Shown here one piece after another: positions 50,380 to 59,750 of a stretch of DNA of 64,000 nt (position 1 is the first letter of the stretch; each line of letters opens with the position of its first letter). Source of the stretch: Hydrogenovibrio halophilus DSM 15072 (GTDB taxonomy: Bacteria > Pseudomonadota > Gammaproteobacteria > Thiomicrospirales > Thiomicrospiraceae); contig NZ_KB913033.1 in NCBI RefSeq assembly GCF_000384235.1, forward strand, positions 1,309,164 to 1,373,163, given 5' to 3'. The notes under the pieces were generated by a model. The model was given only the letters and a program-made list of their open reading frames with translations. It was not told the origin of the DNA and ran no database searches. The translations under genes were made by a program, and so were the position numbers.

Positions 50380-50398
50380 CCCCGGCGTTCTGTCGGGG
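50380..50398 (+). terminator. Terminator hairpin after the TonB receptor
   Basis: CCCCGGC and GTCGGGG form a stem with one G-T pair, followed by TGGTTTCTTAT. It shares sequence with the terminator at 51031. Confidence 0.75.
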
Positions 50399-50443
50399 TG
50401 GTTTCTTATACTTGTTTTTTGCTGTTTGGTAGACTACTATCAG

Positions 50444-50459
50444 GTACGTTAAAACGTAC
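50444..50459 (+). promoter_or_regulatory. YefM operator dyad
   Basis: GTACGTTAAAACGTAC has perfect 7-bp arms around two bases, with a further ACGTACG overlapping on the right. It is 15 bp upstream of the antitoxin start. Confidence 0.7.
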
Positions 50460-50473
50460 GTTTGGAGTAGGTC

Positions 50474-50716
50474 ATGACAACATTAAACAGCACCGAAGCG
50501 CGATCTAACTTGTACGGCTTGATTTCACAAGTGAATGAATCGCACGAACCGATCACCATTACCGGTAAAAAGGGCAATGCGGTTTTGCTTTCCGAATCGG
50601 ATTGGCAGTCCATCAATGAAACCCTTTTTCTGTTGAGCGTGCCGGGGATGCGTGAGTCGATTTCCGAGGGACTCAAAACGCCATCCAGCGAATGTTCGGA
50701 ACAACTGGATTGGTAA
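50474..50716 (+). CDS. yefM: YefM/Phd-family antitoxin
   Basis: The 80-residue product MTTLNSTEARSNLYGLISQVNESHEPITITGKKGNAVLLSESDWQSINETLFLLSVPGMRESISEGLKTPSSECSEQLDW has the Phd/YefM fold: STEARSNLYGLISQVNESHEPITITGKKGNAVLLSE as the dimer and DNA-binding half, and the C-terminal helix that wraps YoeB. It represses the pair through the dyad upstream. The stop shares one base with the toxin ATG (TAATG). Confidence 0.93.
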   Translation: MTTLNSTEARSNLYGLISQVNESHEPITITGKKGNAVLLSESDWQSINETLFLLSVPGMRESISEGLKTPSSECSEQLDW

Positions 50717-50979
50717 TGACGTGGAAAATCATCTACACCAAACAAGCGCAAAAAGATGCGAAAAAACTTGCGGCCAGCGGCTTGAAGCCAAAAGCGGAAA
50801 AGCTGTTAAAGCGGATGACGGATGATCCTTTTTTCACGCCGCCTCGATTCGAGAAACTGGTCGGGGATTTGACGGGTGCTTATTCACGCCGAATCAACAT
50901 TCAGCATCGAATCGCCTATCAAGTGTTGGACGATGAAAGAATCATCAAAGTGATTCGGTTGTGGACGCAATACGAATAA
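50716..50979 (+). CDS. yoeB: YoeB-family mRNA interferase toxin
   Basis: The 87-residue product MTWKIIYTKQAQKDAKKLAASGLKPKAEKLLKRMTDDPFFTPPRFEKLVGDLTGAYSRRINIQHRIAYQVLDDERIIKVIRLWTQYE has the Txe/YoeB pattern: PPRFEKLVGDLTGAYSRRINIQHRIAYQV with the catalytic region, and terminal WTQYE (YoeB usually ends W-T/S-H-Y-E; here Gln replaces His). The His near the end is important in YoeB for mRNA cleavage, so activity may differ. The start was chosen at the ATG that overlaps the antitoxin stop. Confidence 0.9.
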   Translation: MTWKIIYTKQAQKDAKKLAASGLKPKAEKLLKRMTDDPFFTPPRFEKLVGDLTGAYSRRINIQHRIAYQVLDDERIIKVIRLWTQYE

Positions 50980-51030
50980 CAGGGCTACGGAAAAGAAGAC
51001 CCCCTTCCTCTTTGGCTTAACCTTTGTCTG

Positions 51031-51057
51031 CCCCGGCGTTCTGCCGGGGTGTTTTTT
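51031..51057 (+). terminator. Terminator after yoeB
   Basis: CCCCGGC, loop GTTCT, GCCGGGG, then TGTTTTTT. The T-run merges directly with the one-mismatch dispersed palindrome at 51058, which ends in AAAAAA. Confidence 0.85.
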
Positions 51058-51069
51058 ACCAGGTCTGGT
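51058..51069. repeat. Palindrome variant ACCAGGTCTGGT (upstream of groES)
   Basis: One mismatch from the core (T for C at the centre). With T6 on the left and A6 on the right it makes a 24-bp near-perfect palindrome (51052-51075). It lies about 200 bp before groES. Confidence 0.85.
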
Positions 51070-51086
51070 AAAAAACACTTCTCTCT

Positions 51087-51146
51087 CTTGAAAAAAAATC
51101 GCCTGACACCATAAAGCTTGACAGCTTTGGAGCAATTCATAAAATG
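51087..51146 (+). promoter_or_regulatory. groESL promoters: sigma-32-like and sigma-70-like
   Basis: CTTGAAA (51087-51093), 15 bases, then CCATAAA (51109-51115) resembles a heat-shock sigma-32 promoter. TTGACA (51118-51123), 17 bases, then AAAATG resembles a sigma-70 promoter whose start would fall in the CIRCE element. Confidence 0.55.
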
Positions 51147-51147
51147 A

Positions 51148-51174
51148 TTAGCACTCTCAGTAGTGGAGTGCTAA
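51148..51174 (+). promoter_or_regulatory. CIRCE operator (HrcA binding site)
   Basis: TTAGCACTC, 9 bases, GAGTGCTAA: the perfect CIRCE consensus, 95 bp upstream of groES. It implies control of groESL by the HrcA repressor, possibly alongside sigma-32. Confidence 0.95.
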
Positions 51175-51269
51175 TTTTTGATGGCGCGGTTGGCTGGTTT
51201 TCAGCCGCCGTGCCATTCTGACAAACGTCAGACACTGGACCCTAACGTGATAAATCAGGAGATAAATCG

Positions 51270-53233
<1,964 letters not shown>

Positions 53234-53265
53234 GCCCTGGCTCTCAAACGTCTGAGAAAGACCGA

Positions 53266-53298
53266 ACCCGCGTCAACGTTGTTGGCGCGGGTTTTTTT
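53266..53298 (+). terminator. groESL terminator
   Basis: ACCCGCG and CGCGGGT form a 7-bp stem with a 13-base loop, then seven T. Confidence 0.88.
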
Positions 53299-53369
53299 GT
53301 TTATTTATGGGTAAGGTGGCTCGTGCTAAAATGCGGTTTTACCCAACAAATTGAAATATGGATGGCTGG

Positions 53370-54431
53370 ATGACACAGGCAAAAATCAAAATCGGGATTG
53401 TCGGCGGCACCGGGTTTACCGGCGTTGAATTGCTGCGTATGTTGAGCACGCACGATCAGGTGCAGGTAGATGTGATCACCGCGCGTTCCGAAGCCGGGAT
53501 GCCGGTGGCGGAGATGTTTCCCAATCTGCGCGGGGTGACCGATCTGGTGTTCCGTGAACCCGAGCTGGAAAGTCTGAGCCAGTGTGATCTGGTGTTTTTT
53601 GCAACGCCGCATGGCGTGGCCATGGAGATGGCTCCGGCGCTGGTCGAAGCCGGGGTGCGCGTGATCGATCTGGGCGCGGATTTCCGTCTGGAGGATCTGG
53701 ACGTCTGGTCGCAGTGGTATGGGATGGAACACAGTGCCGAAATTCTGATGAGACGGGTGGCATACGGCTTGCCGGAATGGTATCGACAGGCCATCAGTCA
53801 GGCCAGAGTCATCGCCAATCCGGGCTGTTATCCCACCGCCATTCTGCTGGGGGCGCTGCCGTTTCTCAAAGCAGGCCTGGTCAAAAGCGACGGCATTGTG
53901 GCCGATGGCAAATCCGGCGTCAGCGGGGGCGGCCGCGGAGCCAAGGTGGCGATGCTGGGCGCGGAAATGAGCGAAAGCTTCAAGGCCTATGGCATCAGCG
54001 GCCATCGTCATCTGCCGGAAATTCAGGAGAAGGCGTCGCAGGTGGCGGAAAAACCGGTGTCTGTGACCTTTGTGCCGCATCTGGTGCCGATGGTACGGGG
54101 CATGGAAACGACCCTGTATCTGCCGCTGACCGACCCCGATTCGCCGCAGTCGGAGGTGGCTGCGCTGCAGTCGCTGCTGGAGGCGACCTATGCCGACGAA
54201 CCGTTTGTGGACGTGATGCCGCCGGACTCTTTGCCGGAAACCCGCAGCGTGCGTGGCTCCAATCTGTGTCGGCTGAGTCTGTCTCGGCCGCAAAACGGGA
54301 ATACACTGGTGGTGACGTCGGTGATCGACAATCTGGTCAAGGGCGCGGCCGGGCAGGCGATTCAGAATATGAACATTCTGTTTGGCTGGCCCGAAGACAA
54401 AGGCCTGCAACAGATCGGGCTGATGCCTTAA
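53370..54431 (+). CDS. argC: N-acetyl-gamma-glutamyl-phosphate reductase
   Basis: About 353 residues: IKIGIVGGTGFTGVELLRMLSTHDQVQVDVITARSEAGMPVAEMFPNLRGV at the NADP-binding N-terminus, FFATPHGVAMEMAPALVEAGVRVIDLGADFRL, the catalytic Cys motif VIANPGCYPTAILLGALPFLKAGLV, and GKSGVSGGGRGAKVAMLGAEMSESFKAYGISGHRHLPEI. It performs the third step of arginine synthesis. The ATG at 53358 is four codons upstream and also possible; a TGCTAAAAT -10 element is at 53324-53332. Its stop codon TAA lies inside the left end of the 224-bp repeat element. A one-mismatch palindrome (53870) encodes KAGLVKS. Confidence 0.94.
   Translation: MTQAKIKIGIVGGTGFTGVELLRMLSTHDQVQVDVITARSEAGMPVAEMFPNLRGVTDLVFREPELESLSQCDLVFFATPHGVAMEMAPALVEAGVRVIDLGADFRLEDLDVWSQWYGMEHSAEILMRRVAYGLPEWYRQAISQARVIANPGCYPTAILLGALPFLKAGLVKSDGIVADGKSGVSGGGRGAKVAMLGAEMSESFKAYGISGHRHLPEIQEKASQVAEKPVSVTFVPHLVPMVRGMETTLYLPLTDPDSPQSEVAALQSLLEATYADEPFVDVMPPDSLPETRSVRGSNLCRLSLSRPQNGNTLVVTSVIDNLVKGAAGQAIQNMNILFGWPEDKGLQQIGLMP
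53870..53881. repeat. Palindrome variant AGCAGGCCTGGT (inside argC)
   Basis: One mismatch from the core, with right flank CAAAAGC as in the full consensus; read as Lys-Ala-Gly-Leu-Val-Lys. Confidence 0.6.
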
Positions 54432-54651
54432 CCCGGAAATTTACCTTCGGTTTCTTCGATTCATAAATTTGCGCCAATATCGCGCAGGCAATTGTTTTCA
54501 CAAGGAAATTTCTGAAGGAGCGTCGTATCAACGATTACGACCGACTGAAGAAACGAAGAACTCGACGCCCGAAGGGGTAAGTCGAGCAATATTTCTTGTG
54601 GAATCAAGGGGCAAGCGAGATGCTGCATCATTTATGAATTTTCCGGGTTAA
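54428..54651. mobile_element. MITE-like dispersed element, copy A (224 bp, after argC)
   Basis: The ends TTAACCCGGAAA and TTTCCGGGTTAA-like (54641-54651) are inverted, with ATTCATAAATT and its inverse further in. Inside are CACAAGGAAAT/ATTTCTTGTG and an extra perfect CTCGAC/GTCGAG hairpin. It has no coding capacity. It shares long blocks with copy B (59535), such as TTGTGGAATCAAGGGGCAAG. Confidence 0.8.
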
Positions 54652-54686
54652 CGCCGTGTCGCAGGGCGTTTGCCATGCCGGAACTT

Positions 54687-54698
54687 ACCAGGCCTGGT
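54687..54698. repeat. ACCAGGCCTGGT palindrome copy 16 (upstream of erpA)
   Basis: Exact core with right flank AAAAAGTG, 115 bp upstream of erpA and close to its probable promoter (TTGTTACAAT at 54723-54732). Between this and the coding sequence the region 54432-54812 holds only this, copy A above and the promoter. Confidence 0.92.
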
Positions 54699-54812
54699 AA
54701 AAAGTGACCCGTCTGCAGGGTTTTGTTACAATAAAATGATTCAGAGGCCTTTGTTTCGTGCAAAGGTCTCTCACGCTGGGGTTTGCCAGCGCGAATCACA
54801 AAGGAGGCAGAT

Positions 54813-55154
54813 ATGTCTGCAATGCCGGAACCTGTAAAATTTACCGACGCCGCGGCCCAGAAGGTCAGTGGCCTGATTGCCGATGAAGGCAACCCGGAGT
54901 TGAAACTGCGGGTGTATATCACCGGTGGCGGCTGTTCGGGCTTTCAGTATGGGTTTACCTTTGATGAAGCCCAGGCCGAAGACGACACAGTGGTGGAAAA
55001 AGAGGGCGTCAAACTGATGATTGACCCGATGAGTTTCCAGTATCTGATGGGCGCGCGCATTGATTATCTGGAGGATCTTCAGGGCGCGCGTTTTGTGATC
55101 GAAAACCCCAACGCTTCCACCACCTGTGGTTGCGGGTCGTCTTTCGGCGTGTGA
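54813..55154 (+). CDS. erpA: Iron-sulfur cluster insertion protein ErpA
   Basis: A 113-residue A-type carrier protein: [106 protein letters not shown]. The three conserved Cys (GGCSG, CGCG) bind the Fe-S cluster handed to target proteins. The ATG at 54813 has AAGGAGG 8 bases upstream; ten open codons before it are unconserved. Confidence 0.95.
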   Translation: MSAMPEPVKFTDAAAQKVSGLIADEGNPELKLRVYITGGGCSGFQYGFTFDEAQAEDDTVVEKEGVKLMIDPMSFQYLMGARIDYLEDLQGARFVIENPNASTTCGCGSSFGV

Positions 55155-55256
55155 CCAACCGGCCCGTTCATCGGGCAAAACAGTCTATTTCCCATCAACA
55201 CGGACAGCGCGGCACGCCTGATTCCGTGTTTTTATTTTCGCGTTAGGAAAACCACT

Positions 55257-56411
55257 ATGGATTACATTCCCGGTCTGGCCGGCGTCCCGGCCACTGAATC
55301 AGAAATTTCATATATCGACGGCGAAAAAGGGCTTTTGACCTATCGCGGTTACGACATCATGGAACTGGCCGAACACTCGTCGTTTGAAGAGACCACTTTG
55401 TTGTTGCTGTTCGGCAAGCTGCCTGCCTACAAGGAACTGTATGATTTTGATGTGAAGCTGCGCAAGGCCAGACGGGTCAAATACAATCTGCGCGAAATCA
55501 TGAAAAACCTGCCGCCGACCACACACCCGATGCACATGCTGCAGGTGGCAGTGGCGAGTCTGGCCAGTTTTTATCCCAGCACCGAATACATGAAAGGCGG
55601 CACCGAAAACCAGGATTACATCAACCAGGTCACGGTCAACATCATCTCGCACATGGGCACGCTGGTGGCGATGTGGGAACACATGCGCAACGGCTTTGAT
55701 CCGGTCGAACCCCGCACCGATCTGACTTATGCGGAAAACTTTCTGTACATGGTCAACGGGGAAGAGCCGGACAAGGATTGGGCCCGTCTGCTGGATGCCT
55801 GTCTGATTCTGCACGCCGAGCACACCATCAATGCCTCCACTTTCACCACCATGGTCACCGGCTCCACGCTGGCCAACCCCTGTTCGGTGATTTCCTCGGC
55901 CATTGCGTCCCTGTCCGGGCCTCTGCATGGCGGGGCCAATCAGAAAGTGATCGAAATGCTGGAGGAAATCGGTCATCCCGAAAACGCGCGCGCCTACATC
56001 GAGAAGCGTCTGAGCGAGAAAAAAGTGATCTGGGGCATGGGCCACCGCGAATACAAAACCAAGGACCCGCGCGCCACGATCCTGCAGAAGCTGTCTTCCG
56101 AATTGCTGGAAAAGAAAAGCGACGAAGGTTCGCTCAGTCATTCGTTTGCCACGGCGATGGAAGTCGAGCGGGTGTGCGAAGAACTGCTCGGGCACAAAGG
56201 GGTCTACCCCAATGTGGATTTTTATTCGGGCATTCTGTACAAGGAAATGGGCTTTGATTCCGGCCTGTTTACGCCGATTTTCGCGGTGGCGCGTTCCGCT
56301 GGCTGGATGGCGCACTGGCGTGAGCAGTTGCAGAACAACAAGATTTTCCGTCCTACCCAGATTTACACCGGGGCCGGTGAGGCCTGCTATGTGCCCATTG
56401 AGCAACGCTGA
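55257..56411 (+). CDS. gltA: Citrate synthase
   Basis: The 384-residue product belongs to the shorter citrate/methylcitrate synthase class. It has GLAGVPATESEISYIDGEKGLLTYRGYDIMELAEHSSFEETTLLLLFGKLP at the start, catalytic His in LHAEHTINASTFTTMVTGST, GPLHGGANQKVIEMLEEIG, His in GMGHREYKTKDPRA and Asp in NVDFYSGILYKEMG. It condenses acetyl-CoA with oxaloacetate in the TCA cycle. A methylcitrate synthase role cannot be excluded from sequence alone, but no prp genes are near. Convergent with anmK. Confidence 0.85.
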   Translation: MDYIPGLAGVPATESEISYIDGEKGLLTYRGYDIMELAEHSSFEETTLLLLFGKLPAYKELYDFDVKLRKARRVKYNLREIMKNLPPTTHPMHMLQVAVASLASFYPSTEYMKGGTENQDYINQVTVNIISHMGTLVAMWEHMRNGFDPVEPRTDLTYAENFLYMVNGEEPDKDWARLLDACLILHAEHTINASTFTTMVTGSTLANPCSVISSAIASLSGPLHGGANQKVIEMLEEIGHPENARAYIEKRLSEKKVIWGMGHREYKTKDPRATILQKLSSELLEKKSDEGSLSHSFATAMEVERVCEELLGHKGVYPNVDFYSGILYKEMGFDSGLFTPIFAVARSAGWMAHWREQLQNNKIFRPTQIYTGAGEACYVPIEQR

Positions 56412-56441
56412 GGCAGTGCGTCTGCTCTAGTGAAAGGACTT

Positions 56442-57563
56442 TTAGGGTAGCCACACCCCGCCGAGCACCGCATTGCGCTGAGCGCCGGTGACACTGGCCA
56501 GCGCAATCGGGCGCTGGGCCAGCCGTTCCCGGGCCAGCCAGGCCATCATGGTCGCTTCCACGGCTTCGGGCGGTACGCCCAGTTGCTCAGAGGTGCCAAT
56601 CTCCGTCCCGTCACCGGCCGCCTTTTGCAATCGCTGCATCAGGGTGGCATTGCGGCTGCCGCCGCCCATCACATACATTTTCTTCGGCCATGCGCCACCG
56701 TTTTCCTGTTTCAGGGCGTTGCTCAGGCTCTGCACCGTCAGCTGGTTGAGGGTGCTCAACAGCGTCAAAGGCGAAGGCGCGGGGCGGGAATAGGTGTTCA
56801 GGCGTTCGGCCACCCACTGGGTATGGAAGGCATCGCGCCCCGTGCTTTTGGGGGCCGGACCGGCAAAATACGGGTCCTGCAGAAAATGTGCCAGCAGGTC
56901 CGGGTCGGGTGAGGTACTGGCAGCCAATTGGCCGTCGGCATCGTAGGGTTTTTGAAAATGCTGCTGGCAGAGTTCGTCCATCAGGCCATTGCCGGGACCG
57001 GTGTCCCAGCCCAGAACCGGCTGTCCTGGCCGAAACAGACTGATGTTGGCAATGCCGCCGATATTGATCAGTGCGCAACCGGCCGCGCAATCGGTTTCGC
57101 TTAATAAGGTTTGATGAAACGCCGGTGCCAGTGGCGCGCCCTCGCCACCCAATGCCATGTCGTCCACGCGGAAGTCGGCCACGGTGGGAATGCCGGTGCG
57201 TTTGGCAATGATGGCCGGATGACCGATCTGCAGGCTCATACCGGCTTCCGGGGCGTGAAAAATCGTTTGGCCGTGACTGCCGATGGCAGAGACTCGGTCC
57301 GGGTGAAGGGACTGGTTGGCCAGCAGGGCATTGGCCGCCGCCGCAAGCTGTTCTCCCAGAGTGCGCGAAAGTTCGGCAAACTCGGACAGAGCCAGTTGCG
57401 GGGCGCGGTTCAGGGCCATCAGTTTGTCGCGCAAGGGTTGGGGATAGGGCAGGCTGACGTGGGCCAGCAGTTGGGGCCGCTCATCAAAACGGACCAGCAC
57501 CGCATCGGTAGCATCCAGGCTGGTGCCAGTCATCAGGCCGATGTAAAGCGGTTTGTCGTTCAT
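56442..57563 (-). CDS. anmK: Anhydro-N-acetylmuramic acid kinase
   Basis: About 373 residues: LYIGLMTGTSLDATDAVLV at the start is the ATP/phosphate loop, then DFRVDDMALGGEGAPLAPAFHQTLL and LINIGGIANISLF, and WDTGPGNGLMDELCQQH, all AnmK hallmarks. It phosphorylates anhydro-MurNAc released from the cell wall while opening the anhydro ring, feeding murein recycling. I use the ATG at 57563, where MNDKPLYIGLM starts; seven codons upstream are open. It follows the LytM peptidase gene on the same strand, a common pair. Confidence 0.92.
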   Translation of the reverse strand: MNDKPLYIGLMTGTSLDATDAVLVRFDERPQLLAHVSLPYPQPLRDKLMALNRAPQLALSEFAELSRTLGEQLAAAANALLANQSLHPDRVSAIGSHGQTIFHAPEAGMSLQIGHPAIIAKRTGIPTVADFRVDDMALGGEGAPLAPAFHQTLLSETDCAAGCALINIGGIANISLFRPGQPVLGWDTGPGNGLMDELCQQHFQKPYDADGQLAASTSPDPDLLAHFLQDPYFAGPAPKSTGRDAFHTQWVAERLNTYSRPAPSPLTLLSTLNQLTVQSLSNALKQENGGAWPKKMYVMGGGSRNATLMQRLQKAAGDGTEIGTSEQLGVPPEAVEATMMAWLARERLAQRPIALASVTGAQRNAVLGGVWLP

Positions 57564-57618
57564 GTCACACTCGCTTTGGGTCACCCCGCATTGATAGATG
57601 GCGTCGTGCGGCTGTGTT

Positions 57619-58935
57619 TCAGTCGAAGCGACGGGCCAGCTGGGTGTGAGGGTTGAGTCGTTCCAGTTGCGCCATCATCAGACCGGCCTGTTGCTGAAAG
57701 CGGTGACGGTGTTTTTCCGGCACCGGATTCGCGTCCGGCAGTTTCACTTTCAGCGGGTCCACATGGCGGCCATTTTTTCGGAATTCGTAATGCAGGTGCG
57801 GGCCGGTGGCCAGGCCGGACTGGCCGATGTAGCCGATGACATCGCCCTGTTTGACCCAGCTGCCTTTCTTGTATTTGCCAAACCGGGACATGTGGGCATA
57901 AACGGTGGTGAAACGGTTGGCGTGTTTGATGTACATCACCCGCCCGTAACTGCGGCTCCATTCCCGTTTGACGATCTGGCCGTCGCCGGTGGCCCGGATC
58001 GGCGTGCCGGTGGGTCCACCGTAGTCGACACCGCGATGGGCGCGCCATTTTTTGAGCACCGGGTGATAGCGTTTGGGTTTGTAGCGCGAGGTGATGCGCA
58101 CATAGTCCACCGGGTTGCGCAGAAAGGCTTTGCGCAGGTTGGCACCGTCCATGTCGTAATAGCCGATGTTCTGTTTGCCCGCCTCGTCCCTTAGCAGAAA
58201 GGCGGTGTGGGTGCTGTCACGGCCGGTGTTGATCTGGGCGGCAATGATGTCGCCGTCCCCGATGTATTCGCCGTCAATATAGCGTTTCTCGTAAATCACG
58301 CGGAAGGGATCCCCAGAGCGTAATTGACGGATAAAATCGATTTCCCAGGCAAACACGTCCGCCAGATTCATAATGGTCCTGGGACTCAGGTCCTGGGCTT
58401 CGGCGCTGAGGTAAAACGAATCGTTGATTTCGCCGGAAGCCGTGGCCAGCCGAATCTCAACCGGGTGCTCGAGCTTTTTCAGCTGAAAAACGCTGTCGGC
58501 GTTGTTGTCGGCGCGGGTCAGGCGGTAGGTGATCGCTTTGCTGGGATGGCGTTCGATTTTCTGCACACGGTTGGCCTGGTCCAGCCAGACGTGCAAGGTG
58601 TCGCCCTGCCGCAACCGGGTCAGCCAGCCGCTGTTTTCGGTCTGACCGATCTGCCAGCTCAGGCGGGAGGAAAGCCCCAGTTCATCCAGCGCTTCAGACA
58701 GGGAGCCGTTGGCGGGAATGGTGACGCTGTGATGGGTCCATTGTTCGGGGCTGGCATCGGTTTGCGACGCTTCGGACGCATTGCTTGTGGCGGCATTGGG
58801 CGGCGGCAAAGGCAAGCTGGCGACATGCTGAGTGGTGGCTTGCTCCGTGGCCGAAGCGGCGGCCAGCTGGACCAGAAACAGGAACACCAGCGCCATGAGA
58901 AGCGTGAATTGTAAAATTGTTCGTGTGGCCGTCAC
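57619..58935 (-). CDS. M23-family (LytM) murein endopeptidase, MepM-like
   Basis: The 438-residue product has a signal segment (LQFTLLMALVFLFLVQLAAASA), a LysM-like/OapA-type middle part (WQIGQTENSGWLTRLRQGDTLHVWLDQANRVQKIE), and the M23 domain: HRGVDYGGPTGTPIRATGDGQI, with the His and Asp metal ligands, and GLATGPHLHYEFRKNGRHVDP, with the HLH motif. It cuts peptidoglycan cross-links and works with anmK in wall turnover. GTG start at 58935. Confidence 0.9.
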   Translation of the reverse strand: MTATRTILQFTLLMALVFLFLVQLAAASATEQATTQHVASLPLPPPNAATSNASEASQTDASPEQWTHHSVTIPANGSLSEALDELGLSSRLSWQIGQTENSGWLTRLRQGDTLHVWLDQANRVQKIERHPSKAITYRLTRADNNADSVFQLKKLEHPVEIRLATASGEINDSFYLSAEAQDLSPRTIMNLADVFAWEIDFIRQLRSGDPFRVIYEKRYIDGEYIGDGDIIAAQINTGRDSTHTAFLLRDEAGKQNIGYYDMDGANLRKAFLRNPVDYVRITSRYKPKRYHPVLKKWRAHRGVDYGGPTGTPIRATGDGQIVKREWSRSYGRVMYIKHANRFTTVYAHMSRFGKYKKGSWVKQGDVIGYIGQSGLATGPHLHYEFRKNGRHVDPLKVKLPDANPVPEKHRHRFQQQAGLMMAQLERLNPHTQLARRFD

Positions 58936-59057
58936 AATTGTGCTCTCACCTTGTTGATCGTTATTCGATGCCTTGCGATGGTGTGATTCCGACCATCGGC
59001 AGGCCCTTGATGCGCCGTTTCTGGCATTCTAGCCGAAACCGGCGCGATGACGCCAGA

Positions 59058-59393
59058 CTAAGCCCCAAAAATTTTCACTCGAATCCGGCAGGTGTGACCC
59101 CCGTCATGCGCTTCGCAGCCCAGAAATTCGTGGCGGTTGACCCGACACCAGTTTTCCATGTCTTTGGGCGCACCCGGGTCCGTGGACTGGACCTCAATGA
59201 CCCAGTCTGGTTGCACGCGGTTTTGGTCGTGGCTTTGGTCGTTTGGATCGGTGTTTTTACAAGCAAGGTTGGTGCCGTTTTTCAATTGACGAATGGTTTG
59301 TTGCAACTTGATCACCGGCATTGGGCACTTTAGGCCGCTGACATCCAGAGGAATGGTTTCAGAAGAAGGTGCGTCGATTTTGTCTGTCTCCAT
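59058..59393 (-). CDS. TusA-family sulfur carrier-like protein with an insertion
   Basis: The 111-residue product has the TusA fold: PLDVSGLKCPMPVIKLQQTIRQLKNGTNLACKNTD, with the Cys-Pro-x-Pro motif that carries persulfide, and STDPGAPKDMENWCRVNRHEFLGCEAHDGGHTCRIRVKIF at the end. Between strands there is a hydrophilic insertion of about 20 residues (NTDPNDQSHDQNRVQPDWV) that standard TusA (about 80 residues) lacks. It probably moves sulfur in tRNA thiolation or sulfur metabolism; the role of the insertion is unknown. Upstream intergenic sequence runs to glyQ and holds the copy B element. Confidence 0.85.
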   Translation of the reverse strand: METDKIDAPSSETIPLDVSGLKCPMPVIKLQQTIRQLKNGTNLACKNTDPNDQSHDQNRVQPDWVIEVQSTDPGAPKDMENWCRVNRHEFLGCEAHDGGHTCRIRVKIFGA

Positions 59394-59461
59394 TGCCTTG
59401 CCGCACCAGTTGGGGGGTGCTTAGGGGGAATTGCCGCCGTGTCACGGCGCAGCCTGTCTGC

Positions 59462-59467
59462 TATAAT
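59462..59467 (+). promoter_or_regulatory. -10 hexamer candidate for glyQS
   Basis: A perfect TATAAT, with TGTCAC as a weak -35 16 bases upstream. It is about 285 bp before the glyQ start, so the glyQS transcript would carry the copy B element in its leader. Confidence 0.45.
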
Positions 59468-59534
59468 ACGGGCATTTTTCGCGACAGGCAATCCTGGGAA
59501 GCGTTTTGACGCGGTTTTAATGCTGTTTTAACTA

Positions 59535-59697
59535 GCCCGAATGTTTTATGAATTTGTGCAGAGGTCACGCAGGAACTTGTTTCCACAAGGCAATTTTTGA
59601 GGAAGTGCCGTATCGGCGATTACGGCCGACTGAGAAAATATGCCTTGTGGAATCAAGGGGCAAGCGAGATCGGCGCAAATTTATGAAATATTCGGGC
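59535..59697. mobile_element. MITE-like dispersed element, copy B (163 bp, before glyQ)
   Basis: Terminal inverted repeats GCCCGAATGTTTTATGAATT (left) and its near-complement at 59672-59697 match at about 22 of 25 positions. Inside, TTCCACAAGGCA and TGCCTTGTGGAA are a perfect 12-bp inverted repeat, with CCGTA/TACGG at the centre, so the whole element can fold as one long hairpin. It is immediately followed by a degenerate dispersed palindrome, GCCAAGCCTGGT (59696-59707). Other sequence from 59398 to 59534 shows only the promoter candidate. Confidence 0.85.
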
Positions 59698-59750
59698 CAA
59701 GCCTGGTAGGTTTTGCCATTGCTTTCAACCATCGAACATAGGAAACCATT

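Noticed and set aside
59535-59697. A T-box riboswitch in the glyQS leader
   Set aside because: The hairpin is a copy of a dispersed element also found after argC; no T-box sequence is visible, and T-boxes are not expected in Gammaproteobacteria.
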